Positions 1-8,658 of a DNA stretch of 64,000 nucleotides are shown one piece after another. Source of the stretch: JBQTKD01 sp963703165 (lineage in GTDB: Bacteria; Actinomycetota; Actinomycetes; Sporichthyales; Sporichthyaceae); NCBI GenBank assembly GCA_963703165.1, contig OY969798.1, positions 1,798,001-1,862,000 of the forward strand, read 5' to 3'. A program made the position numbers and the translations under genes. Every line of letters begins with the position of its first letter. Positions within the stretch are counted from its first letter, which is position 1. A model generated the notes under the pieces. The model was not told where the DNA came from and did not search any database. It saw only the letters and a list, made by a program, of their open reading frames with translations.

Positions 1-349
1 CGGCGGAGCCCTTCGCCTTCGAGGTGCCGTCGGCCTTGCTCGTGGTCTTGCTCGAATCGGCCTTGTCGGTGGTCTTGGTGGTCTTGGCGGTCTCGGCCTT
101 GGGAGCGCCGGCAACCGGGGCGGCAGCCTCGGCGTCGGACTTGGGGGCGGACTTGGCAGCCGGAGCCTTCTCGGCGGCGGCGTCGGAGGTGGAGGTCTCA
201 GCCTCAGGTGCGGCAGGAGCCGCCGCGGAGTCAGCCGGCGCCTGGGCGACCGGGGAGCTGCCGTCGTCGTCGCTACCACAAGCGGCGAGGACGAGGGCCA
301 GGGACGCGACGACCGGGACGGCCTTCACGATGCGCGAGTTAATTCTCAA
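1..349 (-). CDS. Substrate-binding lipoprotein of an ABC transporter, N-terminal part (cut by window edge)
   Basis: A minus-strand frame runs from a TTG at 349 to the window edge. AAGGAG lies 9 nt before the TTG, which decides the start; a GTG at 328 is the alternative. The product begins with a basic stretch, a hydrophobic segment and a lipobox ending LVLAAC (Cys24), followed by a disordered Ala/Lys/Thr/Ser-rich linker that fills the rest of the visible part. Its leader (VASLALVLAACG, then acidic residues) is identical over 12 residues to that of the substrate-binding protein at 43394, which has the same kind of linker. I therefore infer a paralogous branched-chain-amino-acid-type binding lipoprotein. 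The ligand-binding domain lies outside the window, so the family call rests on the leader and linker only. Confidence 0.6.
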   Translation of the reverse strand, partial: MRINSRIVKAVPVVASLALVLAACGSDDDGSSPVAQAPADSAAAPAAPEAETSTSDAAAEKAPAAKSAPKSDAEAAAPVAGAPKAETAKTTKTTDKADSSKTTSKADGTSKAKGSA

Positions 350-590
350 GGTAAGCGTCTCCTTCGAATCCAGCGTCGGATCGAAATGGGACACAGCAAA
401 CCGGGCCATGCGTCGCAGACGCTGGGCCCCGGCCCTCCTTGGAGTTCAGACTCACGGGCGCACATGCGCTGATGCACCCGAGGGCTTGAACGAGGCTCCG
501 AGAAAGAAGGGGCTGCCTGCGAAGGTGTCCGGACGATGAGCCGCGAGGTCGTCAGCGCTGCCACGCCTGTGCCCTAGGGACCATCGGACC

Positions 591-616
591 GGAGCACACC
601 CGTCACCGGGTGCTCC
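591..616. terminator. Imperfect hairpin, function unknown
   Basis: GGAGCAC and GTGCTCC form the outer arms, with CCG/CGG below the loop and a 2-nt bulge. There is no U-tract, and it lies upstream of both flanking genes, so a regulatory or structural role is as likely as termination. Confidence 0.3.
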
Positions 617-714
617 GCAGAGCGTTGCTTGCAACTACGTCGAACCAGATGAGGACCGCGACGCTGGTGACGGCTCCCAGGCTCGCTCGACGGTCACAAT
701 ATGGATGGAAAAGA

Positions 715-769
715 TGAGAACATCATGAGAAACCGCCCATTTCTGAGAATTTCGCCTCGGGCCTGAGAA
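715..769. repeat. Four TGAGAA hexamers upstream of the DUF3467 gene
   Basis: TGAGAA occurs at 715-720, 726-731, 744-749 and 764-769, with 11, 18 and 20 nt between starts. The last copy continues as TGAGAACG, the form also seen at 1216, 1230 and 5056. They lie 53-107 nt before the -10-like box of the next gene, so they could be activator or repressor sites. No binding protein can be assigned. Confidence 0.45.
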
Positions 770-821
770 CGTCACATTCGCCCCCCGATCGCTACGCTCC
801 GGTAACTTTTCGGCGGACCCC

Positions 822-827
822 TAGGCT
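822..827 (+). promoter_or_regulatory. -10 box of a likely leaderless promoter
   Basis: TAGGCT lies exactly 7 nt before the ATG at 835, so transcription would start at or next to the start codon. No Shine-Dalgarno is visible. The same hexamer and spacing occur before fahA at 57556. Confidence 0.5.
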
Positions 828-834
828 CGGGCGC

Positions 835-1155
835 ATGGAATCTGACGAACCGCGTTCGCCCCTGCAGCGCTTCGAGGTCGAGATGACCCCCGAGGTGGAG
901 GTCGGGATCCACGCCGATTTCGTCAACCTCTGGCACACGCCGGACACCATCGTGCTGGACTTCGCCGCGCTCCGTCAGCCGCCATACCTGCAGGTGGAGG
1001 AGCACGGGACCGAGGTGGCCATCGCCCCGACCCGAATCGTGGCGCGGCTGCGTCTGCCACCGCGGCAGGTATGGGAGTTGATGCGCGCACTGGAGAAGGA
1101 ACTCACTGCCTGGGAGTCCGAGACCGGACAGAAAATGCCGCCGCCCGGCGACTGA
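835..1155 (+). CDS. DUF3467 domain-containing protein
   Basis: This is a 106-residue protein whose whole length matches the small DUF3467 family. It has a central H-A-D-F-V-N-L-W-H-T-P segment (residues ~27-37), then a short strand with LDFAAL, an I-V-A-R-L-x-L-P-P strand, and a C-terminal amphipathic helix carrying W-E-L-M-R-A-L. The biochemical role of the family is unknown to me. The ATG is chosen because a TAGGCT -10 box sits 7 nt upstream and there is no Shine-Dalgarno, suggesting a leaderless message. It stands alone, convergent with the DUF445 gene. Confidence 0.8.
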   Translation: MESDEPRSPLQRFEVEMTPEVEVGIHADFVNLWHTPDTIVLDFAALRQPPYLQVEEHGTEVAIAPTRIVARLRLPPRQVWELMRALEKELTAWESETGQKMPPPGD

Positions 1156-1210
1156 GCATCATCACTGTCGGTGAGGCACGGTCGCCCGGGACCGTCGGCC
1201 TGAGTTACGT

Positions 1211-1237
1211 AACCCTGAGAACGGAACCCTGAGAACG
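1211..1237. repeat. Tandem 13-mer AACCCTGAGAACG x2
   Basis: The 13-mer AACCCTGAGAACG is present at 1211-1223 and again at 1225-1237, between two convergent genes. It contains the same TGAGAAC core as the sites at 764 and 5056. Confidence 0.5.
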
Positions 1238-1259
1238 TTGCAGCGGCGCAGACGCACGG

Positions 1260-2471
1260 TCACTTCAGGAACAGATGCACCTGAAGCTCACCGATCAGGA
1301 AGCCCAGCACCGCGCCGACGCTGATCAACTTCCACTCGTCCTGCTTGAACGCTGGGCGCAGGAGTCCCTCGTACTCGTCGTCGGTCATCGCGCTCATCTT
1401 GCCGACGATCGTGCCGCGCACATCGAGCGTCTCCAGCGTGTAGTCACCGACGCTGTGCAGCCCGGGCCGTAGCCGTTCCACCGCTGCCGCGGCGAGCCAG
1501 GCCTTCATCTCGTCGTACCGCTTGCTGCCGACGGCCAGCACGACAAGTGGCTTGGCGGGCCCGACCTGCGACTTCAGCGCCTGGTCGACCTCGCGGGAGA
1601 CCAACATCAGTAGACGGTCGGCCTGCGGGCCGGTGAGGATCGCGTCGAAGAGGTTGGCGGGGCTGAGGATCTCCTCGGCCAGCACCTCGGCGTAGTCCTC
1701 GATCACCTGCACCCGGCGGCGGTGGAACATGCCCTGCCAGGCGAAGAAGTGCAGGAAGCGACGCTTCTTGATAGGCCGGAAGACCATCTGCAGCGCGGCC
1801 CAGTCGGTGATGAAGCCGACCAGGCCACCGAAGATCGGCACGATCCACTCGTTGTGGGTCAGCGCCCAGACGCCGGCCTGGACGCCGCCGAGGACGAACC
1901 CGAACGGGGCGCCGACGCGGATGATGAAGGCGAACTCGTTCTTCCCGATGCGACGCACCAGCGAGACCAGCAGGGACTTGTCCCGGACCAGGGCGTCGAT
2001 GGCAACCGCGCGGAGGTCGATGACGGAGTCCGGGTCGCGCTTGAGGTCGTCGACGAGGCGCTCGAGCATCTTCGGGCCCTGGCGCTGCACCGCCCAGATG
2101 ACCGCCTTGCGCCCGACCTCCGGCATGGTCCCCCAGACCAGCGGCTGGTGGCGCACCATGATCTCGCGGACCAGTTCATCGATCGTCGTGCGCATCGGCT
2201 CGTTCAGACGAGCCGCCAGTTCCTTGCTGTCGAGGCGATCGAAGAGTTCCTTCGTGCTCAGCAGCCGGGTCAGCATCAGGTCCGTGGCGATGCGGGCCAT
2301 CCGCGGTGCGAACCGCGGGATGACACCCTGCCAGCCGAGCACAGGCTTGATGCCGCGGAACTCCAGGGGGCGGAACATCATCTCGACGGCCACGAGCTTG
2401 GTGACGTAGCCGATCAGTGCGGCGATCAGCGGCATCGAGGTGTAGATCAACCATGAGGGAAGGTCGATCAA
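1260..2471 (-). CDS. DUF445 family membrane protein
   Basis: The product is 403 residues. It opens with a hydrophobic segment and the family signature G-Y-V-T-K-L-x-A-V-E-M-M-F-R-P (residues ~21-36). A second copy of the theme occurs mid-protein (F-I-T-D-W-A-A-L-Q-M-V-F-R-P), flanked by membrane segments, and a final hydrophobic helix lies at the C-terminus. This internally repeated layout is typical of DUF445/YheB-type inner-membrane proteins, whose function is not established. It reads leftward and ends convergent with the DUF3467 gene. The ATG at 2471 begins the conserved N-terminal helix. Confidence 0.85.
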   Translation of the reverse strand: MIDLPSWLIYTSMPLIAALIGYVTKLVAVEMMFRPLEFRGIKPVLGWQGVIPRFAPRMARIATDLMLTRLLSTKELFDRLDSKELAARLNEPMRTTIDELVREIMVRHQPLVWGTMPEVGRKAVIWAVQRQGPKMLERLVDDLKRDPDSVIDLRAVAIDALVRDKSLLVSLVRRIGKNEFAFIIRVGAPFGFVLGGVQAGVWALTHNEWIVPIFGGLVGFITDWAALQMVFRPIKKRRFLHFFAWQGMFHRRRVQVIEDYAEVLAEEILSPANLFDAILTGPQADRLLMLVSREVDQALKSQVGPAKPLVVLAVGSKRYDEMKAWLAAAAVERLRPGLHSVGDYTLETLDVRGTIVGKMSAMTDDEYEGLLRPAFKQDEWKLISVGAVLGFLIGELQVHLFLK

Positions 2472-2524
2472 GCAGGCCCTCCCTAGGTAGCTACCGGTAC
2501 GGCAGCGTACGACGCCCCGTCAGA

Positions 2525-4084
2525 TCAGAATGCGTCAGGCGCCGCTGCCGCAGCCGGGGCAGGCGCAGCGGGCAGGTCGAACCCGCGCAGCGGGACGTGC
2601 CGGATGAAGAAGGCGAGTACGACGCCGACAACGCAGATGACAGCCGCCCAGGTGAACACGGCGTCGATCCCCTCTGTGAGCGCGTGCGAGAAGGCGTCGA
2701 TCACCCCACCCGGCATGCTGCGGACCGCCTCCGGCGAGAGTTCCCGGCCGTCACCCAGTGGGTTGGCCGCGCCGAGGCGTCCTTCCAACCCGGAAGCGAG
2801 GCGGTTGGCGTAGAGCGCCCCGAGGACACTCACCCCGACCGATCCACCGATGCTGCGCACGAAGGTCGCCGTGGCAGTGGCGGAGCCGATGTCCTTGATC
2901 TCCACGCTGTTCTGCGCGACCAGCATGGTCACCTGGAACAGCAGACCCATCCCGAGTCCGACGACGAACATCTCCAGACCGGTGATGGTCTTCGTGGTGT
3001 TCACGGTCATGGTCGCCAGGAGCGTCAGCCCCGTGCACAGCAGAATCGTCCCGGCGATGGGGAACATGCGGTAGCGCCCGGTGCGGGTGATGAACTGCCC
3101 GGACGCGGTGCTGCTGATGATCACCCCGACCATCATCGGCAGCAGCAACAACCCCGACGCGGTGGCCGAGGCGCCCTGCACGTACTGCTGGAACTGCGGC
3201 AGGAAGGTCATCGCGCCGAACATCCCGAAGCCGACGACGAAGCTGAGCGATGCGGCCAGGGTGAAGTTGAGGTTGCGGAACACCGCCAGCGGAAGGATCG
3301 GCTCGGACACGCGCATCTCGACGAGCAGGAAGACGAGGAACGTCGAGAAGGTCAGCCAGATGAGGAACAGGATCATCGGCGAGGACCACGCGTACTCGGC
3401 CCCGCCCCAGGTGATCAGCAGCACCAGCGCGGTGATCCAGGTCGTCATCAGGCCGGCGCCCAGCCAGTCGATGCGGGGGCGACCGCGGGTGGGCTTGGGC
3501 AGCTTCATGGTGGCGGCGACGACGAATAGCGCGATCGCGCCCAGGGGCACATTGACGTAGAAGGCCCAGCGCCAGCTCGCGTTGTCCGTGATCCAGCCGC
3601 CGATGAGCGGGCCGCCGACCATCGACACCGGCATGATCGCCATGAAGTAGCCGGTGTAGCGGCCGCGCTCCCGCGGCGGGACGAGCACGGCGAGGACCGC
3701 CATCACGCCGACCATGATTCCGCCCGCGCCGATGCCCTGCAGCGCGCGGAAGAAGATCAGCTCGGTCATGCTCCGGGACATCCCGCACAGCGCGGAGCCG
3801 ATCAGGAAGACGACGATCGCGGCCATGAAGACGCGCTTGCGCTCGAACAGGTCGCCGAACTTCCCCCACAGCGGCGTCGCCACGGCGGTACCCAGGATGT
3901 AGGCGGTCGTGACCCAGGCCAGGTGCTCCAGGCCGCCCAGTTCGCCGACGATCGTCGGCAGCGCGGGCGCCATGATCATGTTGTCCAGCATCGCCAGCAA
4001 CATCGCGAGCATCAGCCCGGACATCACCACGAGCACTTCGCGATGACTCAGCTGCCTGGGTACGGAGTCGTTCACCTGATCCAT
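2525..4084 (-). CDS. MFS multidrug efflux transporter, DHA2 (EmrB/QacA) type
   Basis: The 519-residue protein has the 14-helix layout of DHA2 drug:proton antiporters. Helix 1 contains L-D-N-M-I-M-A-P-A-L-P, the G-K-F-G-D-L-F-E-R-K-R loop lies between helices 2 and 3 (residues ~74-84), and motif C-like glycines and P-L-I-G-G-W follow in helix 5 (~157-162). The C-terminus is Ala/Pro-rich. It should export hydrophobic compounds across the cytoplasmic membrane; the substrate is unknown. It is followed 64 bp upstream by the response-regulator gene in the same orientation, so the regulator may be co-transcribed with it. The start is the ATG giving a short polar N-terminus before helix 1. Confidence 0.88.
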   Translation of the reverse strand: MDQVNDSVPRQLSHREVLVVMSGLMLAMLLAMLDNMIMAPALPTIVGELGGLEHLAWVTTAYILGTAVATPLWGKFGDLFERKRVFMAAIVVFLIGSALCGMSRSMTELIFFRALQGIGAGGIMVGVMAVLAVLVPPRERGRYTGYFMAIMPVSMVGGPLIGGWITDNASWRWAFYVNVPLGAIALFVVAATMKLPKPTRGRPRIDWLGAGLMTTWITALVLLITWGGAEYAWSSPMILFLIWLTFSTFLVFLLVEMRVSEPILPLAVFRNLNFTLAASLSFVVGFGMFGAMTFLPQFQQYVQGASATASGLLLLPMMVGVIISSTASGQFITRTGRYRMFPIAGTILLCTGLTLLATMTVNTTKTITGLEMFVVGLGMGLLFQVTMLVAQNSVEIKDIGSATATATFVRSIGGSVGVSVLGALYANRLASGLEGRLGAANPLGDGRELSPEAVRSMPGGVIDAFSHALTEGIDAVFTWAAVICVVGVVLAFFIRHVPLRGFDLPAAPAPAAAAAPDAF

Positions 4085-4148
4085 TGTGCGTGGTTACCGG
4101 CCATGTGCGCCTCTGGGTTTTCTACCGGAGGCGCAATTTCGATCATGG

Positions 4149-4904
4149 TCAGGCGGCGGGCTTGAGCACGTAACCGACGCCGCGCAGGGTGTGGATCATC
4201 GGCTCGCGGCCGGCGTCGATCTTCTTGCGCAGGTAGCAGATGTAGATCTCCACGACGTTGGCCTGACCACCGAAGTCGTAGCGCCACACGCGGTCCAGGA
4301 TCTGCGCCTTGGACAGCACGCGGCGGGGGTTGCGCATCAAGTAGCGGAGCAGCTCGAACTCGGTGGCGGTCAGCGCGATCTGGTCGCCGCCGCGATGCAC
4401 CTCGTGGCTGTCCTCATCCAGGACGAGGTCGCCGACGATCAACTGCGTGCTCGAGGCCGATTCTGAGCCGCGGGTGCGCTGGACCAGGCGGCGCAGCCGG
4501 GCCACGACCTCCTCGAGGCTGAACGGCTTCGTGACGTAGTCGTCCCCGCCCGCGGTCAGCCCGGCGACGCGGTCCGCAACGGCGTCCTTCGCGGTCAGGA
4601 ACAAGGTGGGGATGTCCCCGACCTCGGAGCGCATGCGACGCAGCACGGTGAGGCCGTCCATGTCCGGCAGCATCACGTCGAGGACGACCGCGTCGGGCTT
4701 GAAGTCGCGGGCTGCGCGCAGGGCGCTGGCGCCGTCGGGGGCGGTCTGGATCTGCCAGCCCTCGTAACGCAGCGCGAGCAGCAGCAGTTCGGCGAGGCTC
4801 GGCTCGTCGTCGACGACGAGCACACGCACCGGAGCCGCGACCCGTTCGGGGTTCACGGAACGGGCGGTCTGGGCAGGGAACCTCGGAGTGCTCGGCGCGG
4901 TCAT
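4149..4904 (-). CDS. OmpR/PhoB-family response regulator (no kinase nearby)
   Basis: The 251-residue protein has a receiver domain at residues ~26-140 with the acidic pair V-D-D-E (31-34), phosphoacceptor Asp76 in L-D-V-M-L-P-D-M-D-G, the switch Thr in F-L-T-A-K and Lys126 in T-K-P-F. A winged-helix DNA-binding domain follows (~155-250), ending in the typical T-L-R-G-V-G-Y-V-L-K-P. A ~25-residue disordered extension precedes the receiver. No histidine kinase is encoded next to it. Downstream in the same direction is the DHA2 efflux gene, a possible target or operon partner. The start lacks a good Shine-Dalgarno; CAATCT 7 nt before the ATG could be a leaderless -10. Confidence 0.9.
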   Translation of the reverse strand: MTAPSTPRFPAQTARSVNPERVAAPVRVLVVDDEPSLAELLLLALRYEGWQIQTAPDGASALRAARDFKPDAVVLDVMLPDMDGLTVLRRMRSEVGDIPTLFLTAKDAVADRVAGLTAGGDDYVTKPFSLEEVVARLRRLVQRTRGSESASSTQLIVGDLVLDEDSHEVHRGGDQIALTATEFELLRYLMRNPRRVLSKAQILDRVWRYDFGGQANVVEIYICYLRKKIDAGREPMIHTLRGVGYVLKPAA

Positions 4905-5055
4905 GTCACTCAGATTGCGGCCCGCCGCTGTACCGCTTCTTTGTCGTCGATGTGCATCGGCTGTGACATGGAACAGCTCGCTCGGTCAAGGCATCCCGTG
5001 CAGAACGTACGAATAGTGCACAAACAATGACAGTCAGTGCAGCGGCTGGGTACCG

Positions 5056-5062
5056 TGAGAAC
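5056..5062 (+). promoter_or_regulatory. TGAGAAC motif in a divergent promoter region
   Basis: This is a single TGAGAACG, matching the repeated motif near the DUF3467 gene. It lies 44 nt before the start at 5106 and between two divergent genes. Confidence 0.3.
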
Positions 5063-5105
5063 GATCCCGTACCGCCGCGGACGAACCGAATGTGGAGCCA
5101 TCAGC

Positions 5106-5924
5106 ATGGAACTCGACACTGCCGGTACCGCGATGATCCGCGGTGTCGTCCACGACACCGATGGCCACGGCGTTCCCGGGGCGCACATGACCGTGGTCGC
5201 CCCCGACGGCCGCCAGGTGGCCGTCGCCGCGGCAGACCAGGAAGGCGCGATCCGCGTCGACCTTTCGCCGGGCCGATACCTGATCGCGATGAGCGCGCCG
5301 GGGTACGCCGCCAAGGCCGGTGTGCTTGATCTGGCCGCGGTCGGCGCCGAGGTCGATGTGACACTGGTTCGCGAGACGGAGATGCGCGGAACGGTGCACA
5401 GCGGGTCCGCGCCCACCGAGTCCGCCCTGGTGACCCTGCTGGACGAGACCGGCCGGTTGGTGTGCAGCGCCCGCACCGACGCGGCGGGTGGTTACGTGCT
5501 GCCGGCACCGGATCCCGGTACCTACACGCTGCTGGCCGTCGCACCCGGCACGGCGCCGATCACGAAGACTGTGCGCTGGCCGCACGACTCTCCGGAGTGC
5601 GACCTCTCGCTCACCGCGCGGGCCCGGGTGCACGGGATCGTGCGCTCCCCCAGCGGCACCCCGTTGGCCGGCGCGAAGGTACGCCTGCTCGACGCCAACG
5701 GCGCCGAGGTGGACACCCGCACCACCGCCGACGACGGGAAGTTCGAGTTCCCCGGGCTGCCCGAGGGCCGATACACCGTGTGGGCAAACGGATTCCCCGC
5801 CACGTCGCAGTTGCTGCGCTTGGCGGGCGACGAGGACCCCGGTCGCACCGAGGTGATCGCCGACATCATGTTGCACCCGGACGGTGCGGCGGTCCCGGTG
5901 TCGGTGGCCAAGCACGACGGCTAG
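5106..5924 (+). CDS. Carboxypeptidase-regulatory-like (beta-sandwich) repeat protein
   Basis: The 272-residue product has no signal peptide or membrane segment. It is built of three ~85-90 residue beta-sandwich units, each starting with a G-x-V element (I-R-G-V-V-H; M-R-G-T-V-H; V-H-G-I-V-R) and containing a Gly/Pro-rich turn followed by a G-x-Y strand (P-G-R-Y-L-I-A; P-G-T-Y-T-L-L; E-G-R-Y-T-V-W). This pattern fits the carboxypeptidase D regulatory-like/Cna-B-like fold, used for protein or ligand contacts. The ATG at 5106 is chosen because GGAG lies 8 nt upstream; longer frames lack this. It is divergent from the response-regulator/efflux pair. Its cellular role is unknown. Confidence 0.75.
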   Translation: MELDTAGTAMIRGVVHDTDGHGVPGAHMTVVAPDGRQVAVAAADQEGAIRVDLSPGRYLIAMSAPGYAAKAGVLDLAAVGAEVDVTLVRETEMRGTVHSGSAPTESALVTLLDETGRLVCSARTDAAGGYVLPAPDPGTYTLLAVAPGTAPITKTVRWPHDSPECDLSLTARARVHGIVRSPSGTPLAGAKVRLLDANGAEVDTRTTADDGKFEFPGLPEGRYTVWANGFPATSQLLRLAGDEDPGRTEVIADIMLHPDGAAVPVSVAKHDG

Positions 5925-6082
5925 CTCGAGGCGTGACCTGTGTCGCAGCGGTAAGAGACCTAGGTCGCAGCCCTGGTTCGGCAGCCCGGCATACGCTGCC
6001 GCTGTCCGGGCTTTGACCTGCGCAGACGTCCCCTGTGGTCTCCCGGACGGTCCCTCATCAACCGTGCGACCGGAGACATTTA

Positions 6083-7558
6083 ATGACCACCATTGCAGCT
6101 GGCTCAAGCACCGGAATCATCGACTGGAGTGGGCCCTACCGCCTCTCCATCGGCGGAAAGCTCGTCGAGGGCACCACCACGTTCGACGTCGTCAACCCCG
6201 CCACGGACGAGGTCCTGGCGCAGGCGCCCGCGGCCTCGGCCGAGCAGATGGAAGAAGCGATCGCCGCCGCGCGTGACGCCTTTCCGGCATGGTCCGCCCT
6301 GTCGTGGGAGGAGCGCTCGGGCTACATCCAGCGCTACGCCGACGCACTCGAGTCGCAGGCCGACGAGCTCGCGCGTCTACTCACCCTCGAGCAGGGCAAG
6401 CCGCTGAAGACCCCCGCAGGCCGGGTGGGCGGGGAGGTCGAGACCGGTGCGGCGATCTTCTGGGTCCGCGAGGTCGGTCAGCGCAAGCTCCCGACCGAGG
6501 TCATCGAGGACACCGACGAGCACACCGTCGAGATCCACCGCACGCCGCTCGGCGTCGTCGGCGCGATCCTGCCGTGGAACTTCCCGGTCCTGCTCGGCCT
6601 GTGGAAGGTCGCTCCGTGTCTGATCACCGGCAACACGATGGTCCTCAAGCCGGCCCCGACCACCCCGCTGACCTCGCTGCGCTTCGGCGAGATCGCGCAG
6701 GAGATCTTCCCGCCCGGCGTCCTCAACATCGTCTCCGGCGGCAACGAACTCGGGCAGCAGCTCACCGAGCACCCGCACATCGACAAGATCTCCTTCACCG
6801 GCTCCACCCCGACCGGCAAGAAGATCATGGCTTCGGGTGCGGGAACGCTGAAGCGCATCACGCTTGAACTCGGCGGCAACGACCCTGCGCTGGTCCTGCC
6901 GGGTACCGAGGTCACCGACGAACTGGTGAACACCATTTTCGAAGGCGCGTTCGGCAACTCCGGCCAGTGGTGCATCGCCGTCAAGCGCATCTACGTCCAC
7001 GACTCGATCTACAACGAGTTCCGGGACAAGTTCGTCGCGCTGGCCAAGACCAAGAAGGTCGGCAACGGCATGGAGGAGGGCGTGGACTTCGGCCCGATCC
7101 AGAACAAGATGCAGTACGGCAAGCTCATCGACATGTTCGCCGACGTCAAGAAGAACGGGTACGACGTCCCGGTCGGCGGCACGATCGACGAGTCCGTGCC
7201 CGGCAACTTCGTCCCGCTCACCGTGGTCGACAACCCGCCGCATGACAGCCGCATCGTGCAGGAGGAGCCGTTCGGCCCGATCGTCCCGCTGATCAAGTAC
7301 TCCGACGTGAACGACGCCATTGCGAAGGCCAACGACACCCGCTTCGGGCTCGGTGGCTCGGTGTGGGGTCCGCCGGCCGAGGCCAACGCTGCGGCGCTGC
7401 GCCTGGAGACCGGCACCGTGTGGGTCAACGAGATCCACGTCCACGGCATCGACATCCCGTTCGGTGGCCACAAGGAGTCCGGCATGGGCGTCGAGAACGG
7501 CGCCGAGGGCCTGGCCGAGTTCACCAACACCAAGACCCTCATGTTCAAGAAAATCTGA
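6083..7558 (+). CDS. NAD(P)+-dependent aldehyde dehydrogenase
   Basis: This is a 491-residue member of the ALDH superfamily, which oxidises aldehydes to carboxylic acids. Visible are the P-W-N-F-P cofactor-site motif, the Rossmann turn F-T-G-S-T-P-T-G, the general-base Glu262 in L-E-L-G-G-N-D-P and the nucleophile Cys297 in G-Q-W-C-I-A. The late E-E-P-F-G-P-I-V-P and the C-terminal G-H-K-E-S-G-M-G-V-E motif are also intact. GGAG lies 7 nt before the ATG at 6083, which sets the start and excludes an in-frame upstream extension. It appears monocistronic; the polyprenyl synthase starts 79 bp downstream. The physiological substrate cannot be told from sequence. Confidence 0.93.
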   Translation: MTTIAAGSSTGIIDWSGPYRLSIGGKLVEGTTTFDVVNPATDEVLAQAPAASAEQMEEAIAAARDAFPAWSALSWEERSGYIQRYADALESQADELARLLTLEQGKPLKTPAGRVGGEVETGAAIFWVREVGQRKLPTEVIEDTDEHTVEIHRTPLGVVGAILPWNFPVLLGLWKVAPCLITGNTMVLKPAPTTPLTSLRFGEIAQEIFPPGVLNIVSGGNELGQQLTEHPHIDKISFTGSTPTGKKIMASGAGTLKRITLELGGNDPALVLPGTEVTDELVNTIFEGAFGNSGQWCIAVKRIYVHDSIYNEFRDKFVALAKTKKVGNGMEEGVDFGPIQNKMQYGKLIDMFADVKKNGYDVPVGGTIDESVPGNFVPLTVVDNPPHDSRIVQEEPFGPIVPLIKYSDVNDAIAKANDTRFGLGGSVWGPPAEANAAALRLETGTVWVNEIHVHGIDIPFGGHKESGMGVENGAEGLAEFTNTKTLMFKKI

Positions 7559-7637
7559 CGGCTCGTCATATCGCTTGCCCGGAGCCCGGTCCGTCGCTGT
7601 CGACGGGCCGGGCTCCGGCGTTTGCAAGGATGGACGC

Positions 7638-8609
7638 GTGCTGCGCGAATTGGTGGAACCGGCCCTGCGGGCAGCGATCGCCCGATTGGACCCGATCAGC
7701 GCGGAGCAGGCCGCCTACCACCTCGGGTGGACCGACGAGACCGCCGGCGGCGGAAAGGCCGTCCGCCCGCGGCTGGCGCTGCTGGGCGCGGCTGCCGTCG
7801 GCGCGGATCCCGCCGTGGCGGTTCCGGGCGCTGTGGCCGTCGAACTCGTGCACAACTACTCGCTGTTCCACGACGACCTCATCGACGGGGACGTCGAGCG
7901 ACGGCACCGCCCGACCGTGTGGCGCGTCTGGGGTACCGCGGGTGCGGTTCTCGGCGGCGATGCCCTCGCCGCCCTGTCGATCGAGGTGCTGCTCGAGGTG
8001 CCCGGGCAGGCCGGGGTCGCTGCCGCCCGTCTGCTGGCCCGCGCCACCTCGGATCTGATCCGAGGTCAGGTGCAGGACGTGTCGTTCGAGGGTCGCCCGG
8101 AGATCGGGGTCGACGCAGTGCTCGCGATGGCCGAGGCGAAGACCGGGGCACTGTTGGCCGCGTCGGCGGCGATCGGCGCGGTGCTCGCCTCGGCGCCGGC
8201 AACCGACGTCGACGCCTTGGCGAAATACGGCCGCCACCTCGGTCTCGCGTTCCAGCTCGCCGACGACGTCCTGGGCATCTGGGGCGATCCGCAGCGCACC
8301 GGCAAGCCCGCGCGCGCCGATCTACGGGCCCGCAAGACCTCCCTCCCGGTGGCGTGGGCGATCGGCCGGGGCGGCGCGGCCGGGCAGCGGCTGAGCGAGT
8401 TCTCATCCTCCAAGCACGAGGCGAGCGAGGCTGAGCTGATCGAGCTGGCCGATCTCGTGGAGACGGTCGGCGGGCGGGAGTGGGCTCGGGCGCAAGCCGG
8501 CGCCCACGCGGAGGCCGCCGTCGCGGCGCTCATCACTCTGGCCGGTCCGACGCAGCCGCGCGCGGAGCTGGCGGAGCTGGCGGCCTACGCCGCGCAGCGC
8601 GACCACTAA
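7638..8609 (+). CDS. Polyprenyl (farnesyl/geranylgeranyl-type) diphosphate synthase
   Basis: The 323-residue protein adds isopentenyl diphosphate units to an allylic diphosphate, feeding quinone, carotenoid or other terpenoid synthesis. The isopentenyl-binding G-G-K-A-V-R-P-R (~38-45) is present, as is the first Asp-rich motif D-D-L-I-D (~79-83). The second region reads Q-L-A-D-D-V-L-G, where the usual final Asp is replaced by Gly, as in many prokaryotic long-chain enzymes. GTG at 7638 is preceded by AAGGA with 7 nt spacing. Product chain length is not determinable here. It reads toward the convergent DMT transporter gene. Confidence 0.88.
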   Translation: MLRELVEPALRAAIARLDPISAEQAAYHLGWTDETAGGGKAVRPRLALLGAAAVGADPAVAVPGAVAVELVHNYSLFHDDLIDGDVERRHRPTVWRVWGTAGAVLGGDALAALSIEVLLEVPGQAGVAAARLLARATSDLIRGQVQDVSFEGRPEIGVDAVLAMAEAKTGALLAASAAIGAVLASAPATDVDALAKYGRHLGLAFQLADDVLGIWGDPQRTGKPARADLRARKTSLPVAWAIGRGGAAGQRLSEFSSSKHEASEAELIELADLVETVGGREWARAQAGAHAEAAVAALITLAGPTQPRAELAELAAYAAQRDH

Positions 8610-8658
8610 AGGGCGTGTCTCTCAATCCCAGCCGGATGCGGGAGATATGCCCGAGTGA

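Larger units (their letters stand above)
350..834. other. 485-bp divergent intergenic region
   Basis: There is no convincing gene. It carries the Shine-Dalgarno of the leftward lipoprotein gene, an imperfect hairpin at 591-616, four TGAGAA hexamers at 715-769, and a -10-like TAGGCT at 822-827 for the rightward DUF3467 gene. Confidence 0.6.

Noticed and set aside
4149..5924. Two-component system
   Set aside because: Only the response regulator is present; the divergent gene is a beta-sandwich protein without kinase motifs.
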